From Chitinophagaceae bacterium (lineage in GTDB: Bacteria; Bacteroidota; Bacteroidia; Chitinophagales; Chitinophagaceae), in the NCBI GenBank assembly GCA_022843585.1, contig JALHNJ010000007.1, forward strand, positions 1-64,000: a stretch of 64,000 nt of DNA. The letters run 5' to 3'. This document shows positions 34,558-43,954 of this stretch, in pieces (the stretch's first letter is position 1; every line of letters starts with the position of its first letter). Under the pieces are notes generated by a model, which ran no database searches, was not told where the DNA came from, and saw nothing but the letters and a program-made list of their open reading frames with translations. The position numbers and the translations under genes are program-made.

Positions 34558-35622
34558 ATGCGAATACGTAATATTTCTCTTTTGCTGATTTCACTTTCAG
34601 TACTAATAGCCTGTGGCGGAAAGAAAAAAGAGGCTGCCACCCAGCAAAAACCCGGAGGCTCCAACCAGCCGCCAATGCGGGTTGATGGCTATGTTGTGAG
34701 TCCGGAATCTTTCCAGGAAAATATAGAAGTGCCGGGCACAATTGTCGCCAACGAAAAAGTTGAAATCCATCCGGAAGTTTCTGGCCGTATTGTACAGCTA
34801 AATGTGGTTGAAGGAAAATATGTTGGTAAAGGAGCTTTACTTGCCAAATTATATGATGGTGATTTACGGGCACAATTGAACAAACTGTACATACAACTAG
34901 CTCTTGCAAAAAAGACTGAAGAAAGACAAGCCCAATTATTAAAAATCCAGGGCATAAGTCAACAGGATTATGACATTAGTTTGCTCCAGGTAAACAGCCT
35001 CAATGCCGATATTGGCATACTGCAAACAAGCATTGCAAAAACAGTAGTAAGAGCACCCTTTAGCGGAAAGATTGGGTTAACAACAATTAGCCCGGGTGCA
35101 TATGTAACCCCTGCTACTATCATTGCAGTAATTAATCAAACTGATCAATTAAAACTTGATTTTAGTGTTCCGGAAAAATATACGGGTCAAATTAAAATTG
35201 GCCAATTGGTTACTTTCACATTTGAAGGTTCTTCAAAAGAATTAGGGGCCAAAGTAATCGCTACAGAAGCGAATGTGATGGAAAATACACGAAGCCTTAC
35301 TGTAAGAGCCGCAGTTGTTGGAACCGACAACGGTTTACTGCCGGGTGCATTTGCAAAAGTAAAATTGAGCTTTGATCCGGATCCAAATGCACTTTTAATC
35401 CCTACGCAGGCCGTATTGCCGCAGGCAAGAGGCAAAAAAGTTATTTTATACAAAAGCGGCACAGCTGTTTTTGCAGATGTAACGACTGGTGTAAGAGATT
35501 CTGCAAGAGTGCAGGTTCTTGATGGGTTGCAACCGGGCGATACTGTTGTAGTAACTGGTTTATTAAGTGTGCGGCCCGAGGGAAAAATTCAGATTGGAAA
35601 AATTGTGAACAACAAAAAGTAA
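34558..35622 (+). CDS. RND efflux periplasmic adaptor lipoprotein
   Basis: 354 residues of the MexA/AcrA HlyD-like family. Lipoprotein signal MRIRNISLLLISLSVLIAC with lipidated Cys19. Barrel-sandwich/lipoyl halves are VEIHPEVSGRIVQLNVVEGKYVGKGALLAKL and VVRAPFSGKIGLTTISPGAYV. The alpha-hairpin is short, and beta-barrel and membrane-proximal domains follow. It links the inner-membrane pump to TolC. First gene of a three-gene operon, with the permease starting 64 nt later. Confidence 0.95.
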   Translation: MRIRNISLLLISLSVLIACGGKKKEAATQQKPGGSNQPPMRVDGYVVSPESFQENIEVPGTIVANEKVEIHPEVSGRIVQLNVVEGKYVGKGALLAKLYDGDLRAQLNKLYIQLALAKKTEERQAQLLKIQGISQQDYDISLLQVNSLNADIGILQTSIAKTVVRAPFSGKIGLTTISPGAYVTPATIIAVINQTDQLKLDFSVPEKYTGQIKIGQLVTFTFEGSSKELGAKVIATEANVMENTRSLTVRAAVVGTDNGLLPGAFAKVKLSFDPDPNALLIPTQAVLPQARGKKVILYKSGTAVFADVTTGVRDSARVQVLDGLQPGDTVVVTGLLSVRPEGKIQIGKIVNNKK

Positions 35623-35686
35623 ATGGTCAATCATATTAAGATGATTCATTCGCTATTGTCCATTCACTATTCACAACAATAATAAT

Positions 35687-38600
35687 ATGAACATATCAGA
35701 ACTCAGTTTACGCCGGCCGGTATTAGCAATTGTGATGAATATCATTATTGTTGTGTTTGGTCTTATAGGTTTTAGATTTTTAGGCGTACGGGACTACCCG
35801 GCAATTGATCCACCCAATATTAGTGTACGTACTTCGTATCCCGGTGCCAATGCAGATATTATTGAAACAGAGATTACCGAGCCATTAGAAAAAGCAATTA
35901 ATGGTATTGCGGGAATTAAAAACATGACCTCCAGCAGCAGCAACGGTAGCAGCAATATCAATGTGGAGTTTGATTTAAGTATTGATCTGGAAGCCGCCGC
36001 TAATGATGTAAGAGATAAAGTATCACAAGCACAACGTTCACTACCCACCGACCTTGATGCACCACCGGTCGTCTCAAAAGCAGATGCAAGTTCTGACCCC
36101 ATACTTGCAATGACGGTGCAAAGCAATACCCGCAATCAATTACAGATGTCGGAGTATGCAAACAATGTATTGGTAGAAAGATTGCAAACTATACCCGGCG
36201 TTAGTGGTATACAGATTTGGGGCGAAAAAAGATATGCGATGCGTATCTGGATTGATCCTTCCAAATTAGTTGCTTTTAATATTACAGCAAATGATGTGCA
36301 AGCTGCATTGCTGAGAGAAAACGTAGAACTTCCTTCCGGAAAAATTTCCGGAAGTAATACGGAATTAACCGTCCGCACTTTTGGGAAAATAAATACAGAA
36401 GAAGAATTCAACAACCTGATTATTGCAAACGTAGGTGGTGCCGATATCAGATTGTCAAATATTGGCGAAGCAGTATTGGGACCAGAAAACGAAGAAACCG
36501 TTTTAAAAGGCGACGGTATTCCAATGATCGCATTAGCAGTTATTCCGCAGCCGGGCTCAAATTATGTATCTATTTCTGATGAATTTTTTAAACGGTTGGA
36601 ACAAATAAAAAAAGATGTTCCGGAAGATGTAAAAATCAATATTTCATTAGATCAAACCAAGTTCATTAAAAAATCAATACTGGAGGTTGAAGAAACACTC
36701 ATCATTGCATTTTTGCTGGTAGTAATGATCATTTATGGTTTCTTCAGGGAGTGGATCATTGCTATACGTCCGTTAATTGACATCCCTGTTTCGTTGATTG
36801 GTGCATTCTTTATTATGTACCTGATGGGATTCACGATTAATGTATTATCGTTATTGGCAATTGTATTAGCTACCGGCCTTGTGGTGGATGATGGTATTGT
36901 AGTTACAGAAAATATCTACAAAAAGATGGAGAAGGGAATGGACAAATGGCAGGCAGCTCTGGAAGGAAGTAAAGAGATTTATTTTGCAGTTATTGCCACC
37001 TCTATCACATTGGCCGTCGTGTTTCTTCCCATTGTATTTATGGAAGGTTTTACCGGCAGATTATTCCGGGAGTTTGGTATTGTAGTAGCCGGTGCCGTAT
37101 TAATTTCTGCATTTGTATCATTAACACTTACTCCGGTACTGAACGTAAAACTTTCGAAAAAGAATCCACACAAACATTCCTGGTTCTATAATAAGACGGA
37201 ACCCTTCTTTAGAGGGATGGAGAATGGGTACCAGTCTTCTTTGAGAAAATTTATGAAAATAAGATGGATGGCATTTGTTATAATAGCTATCTGTATAGTT
37301 GGAGGAATTTTTGTTTTCAAACAATTAAAATCCGAACTGGCCCCGATCGAAGATCGCAGCCAGTTTCGTTTAGGCCTCACTGCTCCGGAAGGTACCTCCT
37401 TTGATGCGATGGATGCCTATGTAAACAGGTTGAATAATTTTATGCTGGATTCTGTACCGGAAAGAGATGTTGTGTTAAGTGTTACTTCTCCCGGCTTTAG
37501 TGGTACAGGTAATGCTAATACAGGCTTTGTAAGAGTTACTTTGGTGCCCCCCAGTGAGAGAGATCGATCCCAAAAAGAAATTGTGGCGATGGTAAATAAG
37601 AACATGTCGAAGTTTAATGAAGGCCGGGCCTCTGTTATTGAAGAACAAACCATTGCCGTAAATCGCCGTGGTGGTCAACCGGTAGCATTTGTGATTCAAA
37701 ATAATAATTTTGAAAAGCTAACAGCTATACTTCCTAAAATTTTAGACGAAGCCAGACAAAGTAAAGTGCTGTCAAACCCAGACATTGACCTGAAGTTCAA
37801 CAAACCGGAATTAAGAGTTGAGATTGACAGGTTGAAAGCGGCACAATTAGGTGTAAGTGTGGAAGATATTTCTCAAACATTACAATTGGCCTATAGTAAT
37901 CGCCGCTTAGGTTATTTCACCCGCGAAGGAAAGCAATATTCTGTATTAGGTCAGGTGGCTCGTAATGACAGGGATGATCCCAATGATCTAAAAATATTAT
38001 TTGTCCGCAACAGTCGGGGTGAATTAATAAGTTTGGATAATCTTGTAACAGTTACAGAATCAAATACCCCCCCTGCTATTTATCACTTTAATCGTTATAA
38101 ATCGGCAACCATTTCGGCTGGCCTTCAACCCGGCTTTACCATTGGTGATGGCATAGAAGAAATGGAAAAGATTACGGATAAAATGCTGGATGAAACATTT
38201 GCAACTTCTTTATCAGGTTCATCAAGAGATTTTAAAGAAAGCGGCGGTAATATTTTCTTTGCATTGATACTGGCCTTTGCTTTAATATTCCTTATTCTCG
38301 CTGCGCAATTTGAAAGTTTTATTGATCCGTTCATTATAATGACAACCATTTTGCTGGCTATACCCGGTGCCTTTTTATGCCTATGGATTTTCGGGCAAAC
38401 ATGGAATATTTTTTCACAGATTGGAGTTATCATGTTGATTGGATTGGTAACCAAGAACGGTATCCTGATCGTGGAATTTGCCAATCAAAACCAGGAGAAT
38501 GGAATGAAAAAAGTGGAAGCGGCTATTTTTTCTGCAACACAGCGTTTACGTCCGATATTGATGACAAGCCTTGCGATGTCGTTAGGGGCTTTACCATTAG

Positions 38601-38803
38601 CACTATCATTAGGCGCATCATCTACCAGCCGTATACCGTTGGGTATTGTAATCGTGGGTGGCATTATGTTCTCGCTGGTACTAACATTGTACGTAATACC
38701 AGCGATGTATTCATTCTTATCTACAAAGAAAAAGAAAAGTGAAATTGACAAATACACGAATCCATCCTCACAACAAAAAGAAACTGTAGCCCATCAAGAT
38801 TAA
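35687..38803 (+). CDS. RND multidrug efflux permease (AcrB/MexB-like)
   Basis: 1038 residues. N-terminal helix LRRPVLAIVMNIIIVVFGLIGF, two large periplasmic loops and twelve membrane helices. The proton-relay region is LLAIVLATGLVVDDGIVVTENI, with the adjacent Asp pair in helix 4. It has hydrophobe/amphiphile-efflux-1 features (PGSNYVSISDEFF, DRSQFRLGLTAPEGTSF, LIGLVTKNGILIVEFANQ). It exports drugs or toxic metabolites by proton motive force in a tripartite complex. Ends 9 nt before the TolC-like gene. Confidence 0.96.
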   Translation: MNISELSLRRPVLAIVMNIIIVVFGLIGFRFLGVRDYPAIDPPNISVRTSYPGANADIIETEITEPLEKAINGIAGIKNMTSSSSNGSSNINVEFDLSIDLEAAANDVRDKVSQAQRSLPTDLDAPPVVSKADASSDPILAMTVQSNTRNQLQMSEYANNVLVERLQTIPGVSGIQIWGEKRYAMRIWIDPSKLVAFNITANDVQAALLRENVELPSGKISGSNTELTVRTFGKINTEEEFNNLIIANVGGADIRLSNIGEAVLGPENEETVLKGDGIPMIALAVIPQPGSNYVSISDEFFKRLEQIKKDVPEDVKINISLDQTKFIKKSILEVEETLIIAFLLVVMIIYGFFREWIIAIRPLIDIPVSLIGAFFIMYLMGFTINVLSLLAIVLATGLVVDDGIVVTENIYKKMEKGMDKWQAALEGSKEIYFAVIATSITLAVVFLPIVFMEGFTGRLFREFGIVVAGAVLISAFVSLTLTPVLNVKLSKKNPHKHSWFYNKTEPFFRGMENGYQSSLRKFMKIRWMAFVIIAICIVGGIFVFKQLKSELAPIEDRSQFRLGLTAPEGTSFDAMDAYVNRLNNFMLDSVPERDVVLSVTSPGFSGTGNANTGFVRVTLVPPSERDRSQKEIVAMVNKNMSKFNEGRASVIEEQTIAVNRRGGQPVAFVIQNNNFEKLTAILPKILDEARQSKVLSNPDIDLKFNKPELRVEIDRLKAAQLGVSVEDISQTLQLAYSNRRLGYFTREGKQYSVLGQVARNDRDDPNDLKILFVRNSRGELISLDNLVTVTESNTPPAIYHFNRYKSATISAGLQPGFTIGDGIEEMEKITDKMLDETFATSLSGSSRDFKESGGNIFFALILAFALIFLILAAQFESFIDPFIIMTTILLAIPGAFLCLWIFGQTWNIFSQIGVIMLIGLVTKNGILIVEFANQNQENGMKKVEAAIFSATQRLRPILMTSLAMSLGALPLALSLGASSTSRIPLGIVIVGGIMFSLVLTLYVIPAMYSFLSTKKKKSEIDKYTNPSSQQKETVAHQD

Positions 38804-38812
38804 ATACGGATT

Positions 38813-40129
38813 ATGACGACTAAAAGAATTTTATTAACCTTATCATTTTTTATCACTCTTTCTACTTCGGCACAGCGAATGCTTACTTTAGAAGAAGCAA
38901 TTGCTACTGCATTAAAACATAACTACGATATTCAATTATCAAAAAATGATTCTGCGGTTGCAGCTTTGGATTACTCTTATCGTAACGCCGCATTTTTGCC
39001 CCGCTTAAATGCCACAGCTGGGACAAACTGGAACAATAATGACCAGCGGCAAACATTAGCTGATGGTTCAAAGAGAGAACAGAATGGAATAAAATCTAAC
39101 AATATTAATGCGGCCCTCAACCTTAACTGGACATTGTTTGATGGATTAAAAATGTTTTTTACCAGAGACAAGGCTGAAGAATTAATAAAACTTGGAGAAC
39201 TGGGAATAAAAAATCAGGTAATTAATACTGTTGCAGTTGTTATCAATACCTATTACGATATTGTAAGACAGAAGCAGCAATTGAAAGCAACGGAAGAACA
39301 AATGTCATTGAGCCTGGAAAGAGTGAAAGTGGCACAATATAAATTAGACATTGGGGCAGGTGCGAAGCCCGATGTGTTGCAGAGTAAAGTGGATAACAAT
39401 GCACAAAAAGCACTTCAACTGGACCAGCAGGCTACGATTGCTCAATTGAAAGAACAACTGAACCAGGCGATGAATATCAGAGATGCTGCTCCATATGATG
39501 TGGCGGATTCTATTCCATTGAATATGAACTTAGCTCTTGGAGATATTCAAAACAGTATTGTGTTGACGAACCCAACTATTCAAATTCTAAAGAAAAATAT
39601 TGACATAGCCGGACTTACTTTAAAAGAAAGAAAAGCAGAAAGATGGCCAACTGTTTCGTTTAATTCCGTTTATAACTTTACCCGTACTAATAACCAAACG
39701 GTTATTAATCCCTTTTCTCCCCTCTTCAACCAGAGTAAAGGTTTGAACTATGGAGTGACAGCCTCTATTCCGATACTCAATAATTTCAATGCAAAACGCC
39801 TTGTTCGCCAGGCAGCGCTGGACATACAATATCAACAATTAGTATTGGAGAGCCAGGAAACTCAATTGAACCTCGCAGTGATCAATGCATTTCTGGAATA
39901 CGAGCAACAGAAAAAAGCATTGGCTTTAGAAGAAGAAAACATTTTGCTTGCTAAAGAAAATGTGAGCATCGTATTCCAGGTATATCGACTAAACTCCACT
40001 ACTCTTATTCAACTGAAAGAAGCAGAAAAAAGCCTGCAGGATGCACAAACAAGATTAATTACTGCCCGATACAATACTAAGTTGGCAGAAACTGAATTGT
40101 TGCGACTTAAAGGTGATCTGGTTAAATAG
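38813..40129 (+). CDS. TolC-family outer membrane efflux protein
   Basis: 438 residues. Signal peptide 1-20 (ending STSAQ), then two OEP repeats with long coiled-coil helices (for example LTLEEAIATALKHNYDIQLSKND and TTLIQLKEAEKSLQDAQTRLITARYNTKLAETELLRLKGD). It forms the outer-membrane channel of the RND pump. Last gene of the operon; purE follows after 44 nt and may be read through. Confidence 0.94.
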   Translation: MTTKRILLTLSFFITLSTSAQRMLTLEEAIATALKHNYDIQLSKNDSAVAALDYSYRNAAFLPRLNATAGTNWNNNDQRQTLADGSKREQNGIKSNNINAALNLNWTLFDGLKMFFTRDKAEELIKLGELGIKNQVINTVAVVINTYYDIVRQKQQLKATEEQMSLSLERVKVAQYKLDIGAGAKPDVLQSKVDNNAQKALQLDQQATIAQLKEQLNQAMNIRDAAPYDVADSIPLNMNLALGDIQNSIVLTNPTIQILKKNIDIAGLTLKERKAERWPTVSFNSVYNFTRTNNQTVINPFSPLFNQSKGLNYGVTASIPILNNFNAKRLVRQAALDIQYQQLVLESQETQLNLAVINAFLEYEQQKKALALEEENILLAKENVSIVFQVYRLNSTTLIQLKEAEKSLQDAQTRLITARYNTKLAETELLRLKGDLVK

Positions 40130-40173
40130 TTTTTAGTTGCAGGTTTGTAGCTATTTTTGACAAAACAATTTTC

Positions 40174-40686
40174 ATGAACCCACTTGTAGGAATTATAATG
40201 GGAAGCGATAGCGACCTGAATGTAATGCAAGCTGCATCGGATATTTTAAAACAGTTTGACATTCCGCATGAAGTAACAGTTGTATCGGCACATCGTACCC
40301 CGCACCGTATGATAGAATATGCACAAACAGCAAAAGGCAGAGGACTAAAAGTAATTATTGCCGGAGCAGGCGGTGCTGCACATCTACCGGGCATGGTGGC
40401 TTCCGTAACTGTTTTGCCTGTAATTGGTGTTCCTATAAAATCTTCCAACTCAATTGATGGCTGGGATTCGGTTCTTTCTATTTTACAAATGCCCAATGGT
40501 GTTCCTGTAGGTACAGTTGCTTTAAATGCCGCAAAGAACGCCGGGATTTTAGCAGCAGAAATTCTTGCTACGGCAGATGAATCCGTTTCCCAAAAAGTAG
40601 CTGATTATAAAAATTCCCTGAACAACGAAGTAATAGAGAAAGTGGAAAAAATGAAAAGAGAAGGCTGGGAAAATAAGTTTGATTAA
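40174..40686 (+). CDS. purE: N5-carboxyaminoimidazole ribonucleotide mutase
   Basis: 170 residues. Class I PurE that moves the carboxylate from N5 to C4 of CAIR. Motifs: GIIMGSDSDLNVM, VVSAHRTPHRM, IAGAGGAAHLPGMVAS and GVPIKSSNSIDGWDSVLSILQMPNGVPVGTVA. It needs PurK, which is encoded 5.8 kb upstream on the same strand. The lipoprotein gene starts 2 nt after its stop. Confidence 0.96.
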   Translation: MNPLVGIIMGSDSDLNVMQAASDILKQFDIPHEVTVVSAHRTPHRMIEYAQTAKGRGLKVIIAGAGGAAHLPGMVASVTVLPVIGVPIKSSNSIDGWDSVLSILQMPNGVPVGTVALNAAKNAGILAAEILATADESVSQKVADYKNSLNNEVIEKVEKMKREGWENKFD

Positions 40687-40688
40687 CA

Positions 40689-41621
40689 ATGATGAAGTCT
40701 CGCACCCTTTTTCTATTGTCACTTATTTTTATTTTCTCCTGCAAGAATGACAATACTATATTGCAGGAAGTAAAAATCTTACCACACTACCCTTCTGCCT
40801 CAGGCGTAGAATATAGTAACAAACATTTCTACATTATCGGTGATGATGCGAATAATTTATTAATACTTGATAGTAATCTCAACTCACTGGATTCACTAGC
40901 ACTTTATTCTTTTGCAGAAAAAAGAATTCCTAAAAAAGTAAAGGCTGACCTGGAAGCAGTTCTAATTACACCAAAGAATAAATTGTTATTACTTGGTTCG
41001 GGTTCTTTATCTCCTTATCGGAATATCGCATGGCTGATTGACCCGGCTACCAAACAACAAGACAGCATTCGGTTAGATACATTTTATCAGCGTTTGCATT
41101 TGTACGGATTGAAAGAAATAAATATTGAAGGCGCCTGTGCAATTCCGGGTGCTATCATACTTTCCAACAGGGGCAGCAAAGGATTTCCAAAAAATCATCT
41201 TGTATTTACTGATAATTCTTTTTGGGAAAAACAAAACAACTCAGCTGTTACCAGCATGCTGGTTGGTTCGAATACAGACAGTTCAGTATTTAATGGAGTT
41301 TCAGGTTTAGCTTATGCAACTAAAAGCGATCAGCTAATTCTAACTGTATCAACTGAGGATACCCGTAATACTATTGATGATGGTGCCATTGGCAAAAGCT
41401 ATCTATGGCTGGTAAAAAGCATATCTTCTAAAAAGAACTGGAAAGCCATCAACCCTGATCGGATAATTGACCTTGAAGAAACGGACCCCCGATTCAAAGG
41501 ACAAAAGATTGAATCTGTGTGTATAACAAAAGAGACAAAAAATTTTCTCTACATCACCCTTGTTGCTGACAACGATAATGGCAGCAGCACCCTCTTTAAA
41601 ATGGTAGTGGAAAAGGATTAG
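40689..41621 (+). CDS. Lipoprotein with propeller-like repeats (possibly DUF6929)
   Basis: 310 residues. Lipoprotein signal MMKSRTLFLLSLIFIFSC with Cys18. Repeated beta-strand patterns (SASGVEYSNKHFYIIGDDANNLLILD, DLEAVLITPKNKLLLLGSGS, IEGACAIPGAIILSNRGSKG, VSGLAYATKSDQLILTVSTED) suggest a beta-propeller. The SASGVEY...GDD pattern recalls the DUF6929 family, from memory. No function is known to me. It is coupled to purE by position only. Confidence 0.75.
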   Translation: MMKSRTLFLLSLIFIFSCKNDNTILQEVKILPHYPSASGVEYSNKHFYIIGDDANNLLILDSNLNSLDSLALYSFAEKRIPKKVKADLEAVLITPKNKLLLLGSGSLSPYRNIAWLIDPATKQQDSIRLDTFYQRLHLYGLKEINIEGACAIPGAIILSNRGSKGFPKNHLVFTDNSFWEKQNNSAVTSMLVGSNTDSSVFNGVSGLAYATKSDQLILTVSTEDTRNTIDDGAIGKSYLWLVKSISSKKNWKAINPDRIIDLEETDPRFKGQKIESVCITKETKNFLYITLVADNDNGSSTLFKMVVEKD

Positions 41622-41702
41622 TGATAAAACTAATAAAATGTAGTATTTTACTAATACATTTTATAAACCAACTTATTGTCCTTATCATATCAACCCTTGT
41701 TT

Positions 41703-43895
41703 ATGATAATACTTACCCGCATTACAACACTTTTAATACTGGTTTCAATTTCTTTAAATGCTATAGCACAAACACCACTAAAGGTTAGAGATGCCAGCAT
41801 TAAAGGGTCGCAAACATTTGCAATTGTACTTGGCGTATCAAAGTATAAATATGTAAGGCCCTTAGCCTACGCAGATAAAGACGCAATTCTTTTCAAAGAT
41901 TATTTAAAGTCGCCCGGCGGTGGTAGCGTTAAAGATGAAAACATTTTTATGCTTTTAAACGATAAAGCTTCCAATGCCAATTTCTGGGGGAAAGGTTTTC
42001 AATGGCTGAAAGCAAAAAATCTCCAACGTGGCGATAAACTTTTTATATATCTCGCCGGACATGGTGATGCAATTGACGAAGACCAATTCTTTTTCCTGGG
42101 CTATGATTGTAATCCTGCCGGTGATAAAAATAATTACCTGGTATCAGGTGCCATTCAATTATTCAACCTGAAGAAAAAAATTGCCAATGAAACTACTAAA
42201 GGAGTAGAAGTATTTTTCATTATGGATGCCTGCCGTTCTAATGAATTACCCGGAGGCGCAAGTGGTCAAAATTTTTTAAACTCTGCTATTTCTGAAAAGA
42301 AAGCCGGCGAAATAATTATGCTGGCAACAGCGGCCGGGCAAGAATCATTGGAAGATGCTTCTATTGGAACTGGACAAGGTTTGTTTACTTATTATTTAGT
42401 AGATGGATTAAATGGTGTTGCGGACTCTGATAGAAATCCAGATGGGAAAATATCATTTGCAGAAATACAAAATCATGTAAATAAAAATGTCCCCTCCATT
42501 GCGCAGCAACGTTTTCGCAGAAAGCAAGACCCCTATTTCTGTTGCACTGAGAATAGCGATAAAATTATCAGTAATGTGGATACTGCTTATCTTAGAAAAT
42601 GGCTGCAAAAGAAAAAACAGGAAACAAGACGTGGTGGTGGTAATTCATTCACCGGATTTACAGATAAGCAATTCCGTTTGTTTGAAGCAGATACATTGCT
42701 GACAGAAACCTATGAACGTTTTAACCGGGCCGTAGAAAATAAAAATATAACCGGTAACTCTTCTGCAGAAGAGTTTTTTCAACAACTGAATACAAAGTTT
42801 CCGGGCAATCCTTATACATTGGATGCTAAATCAACTTTAGCAGTTGAATATATAAACGAAGCACAGGCAAGAGTTGATCGCTACCTTATTTGTGGCGATG
42901 ATGCATCGGATAGAATTAAAAGAGAAAATACAGCCGCAGCCGACCATCTTGAAAAAGCCATTGCTATGGTGAGGGAAGATGATGCTGATTTTGCTAACTC
43001 GTTATTAGGAAGAATGTATCTATTAAGAGCTGGTGGTAACAATGTAGATGTTCAAACTTCTTTGCGCAGTGCTTACGGGGCTTTGGCGATAGACCCCAAC
43101 GGTGCTTATATTCAACATAAGCTGGCACAACTGCATCTTTCCAATAAAAACAATGACAGTGCTTTATACTATGCAAACAAAGCAGTTAAAACTGCTCCTA
43201 ACTGGGCTTGTGCATTAACAACATTAGCACTGGTTAGAAATGCTGCCAACCAGCCCAATGAAAATAATAATAAACCACAAAGCAAAAAGCCTGTGAGAAA
43301 AAGTAGCTTCGGCGGTGTGACCGGAGCAGGCCTTAGCCAGTTAACACCCACTTTTTCGGCTGATGGTCAATCAACCATTACGGGTGTTAATCCGAGAGAT
43401 ATTTTTAAAGCTGATCTCGGTATAATTTATCAAATAGGCCTAAGCTCAAACATATCAATTCGTCCGTCAACAGTTGTTTCAATGGAAGGCGGTGAGCTGA
43501 TCTATGAAAGAAGACCTCCTACCGGTGGGCAAGTTTTCAGAGATACAGTATCGCTGAAAAACACATCCGTAACAGTTTCACTTCCGGTGATAATACATTT
43601 ATCCAGCAAGAAGATTGCACCTTATATTTCTTTGGGACCATCCTTTACTTATATGATCAGCCAGGAGGAAGAAACATCAACAATAGTTCCTGTTAAAAAA
43701 TCAGTGCTACTGGGAGATGCGGCTTTTGGTGTTGATATCGGTCTTGGCAAGAGCAGATTGATGATCTCTCCTGAATTAAGGTACACACAAGGGTTTAATA
43801 ATTTAAAAGGAGATGGCAACGGAGAATTCAGTCGTACCATTTCATCGTTGAAGAAAAGAGGAATTACGTTTAGTATTTATTTGAGAGGAAGGTAA
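41703..43895 (+). CDS. Exported caspase-family (C14) protein with TPR-like region and C-terminal beta-barrel
   Basis: 730 residues from ATG 41703 (a TTG at 41676 is rejected because the signal peptide MIILTRITTLLILVSISLNAIAQ starts at the ATG). The caspase/metacaspase domain spans about 35-260, with catalytic His120 in FIYLAGHGD and Cys177 in FIMDACRS. A middle region (about 330-535) has TPR-like helical pairs (AADHLEKAIAMVREDDADFANSLLGRMYLL, AYIQHKLAQLHLSNKNNDSALYYANKAV). After a basic linker, the last 180 or so residues look like a PorT-type outer-membrane beta-barrel (DLGIIYQIGLSSNISIRPSTVVSME, YISLGPSFTYMI, SPELRYTQGFNNL). A caspase tethered to an outer-membrane barrel is unusual. A terminator follows. 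Confidence 0.88.
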   Translation: MIILTRITTLLILVSISLNAIAQTPLKVRDASIKGSQTFAIVLGVSKYKYVRPLAYADKDAILFKDYLKSPGGGSVKDENIFMLLNDKASNANFWGKGFQWLKAKNLQRGDKLFIYLAGHGDAIDEDQFFFLGYDCNPAGDKNNYLVSGAIQLFNLKKKIANETTKGVEVFFIMDACRSNELPGGASGQNFLNSAISEKKAGEIIMLATAAGQESLEDASIGTGQGLFTYYLVDGLNGVADSDRNPDGKISFAEIQNHVNKNVPSIAQQRFRRKQDPYFCCTENSDKIISNVDTAYLRKWLQKKKQETRRGGGNSFTGFTDKQFRLFEADTLLTETYERFNRAVENKNITGNSSAEEFFQQLNTKFPGNPYTLDAKSTLAVEYINEAQARVDRYLICGDDASDRIKRENTAAADHLEKAIAMVREDDADFANSLLGRMYLLRAGGNNVDVQTSLRSAYGALAIDPNGAYIQHKLAQLHLSNKNNDSALYYANKAVKTAPNWACALTTLALVRNAANQPNENNNKPQSKKPVRKSSFGGVTGAGLSQLTPTFSADGQSTITGVNPRDIFKADLGIIYQIGLSSNISIRPSTVVSMEGGELIYERRPPTGGQVFRDTVSLKNTSVTVSLPVIIHLSSKKIAPYISLGPSFTYMISQEEETSTIVPVKKSVLLGDAAFGVDIGLGKSRLMISPELRYTQGFNNLKGDGNGEFSRTISSLKKRGITFSIYLRGR

Positions 43896-43908
43896 GATTT
43901 CAACTAAC

Positions 43909-43948
43909 AAAAAAGGGTGACTTGAATTTCTTCAGGACACCCTTTTTT
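43909..43948. terminator. Bidirectional terminator between the caspase gene and bshC
   Basis: An 11-bp stem AAAAAAGGGTG/CACCCTTTTTT encloses an 18-nt loop between two convergent genes. It gives a U-run in both directions. Confidence 0.75.
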
Positions 43949-43954
43949 AATTTT

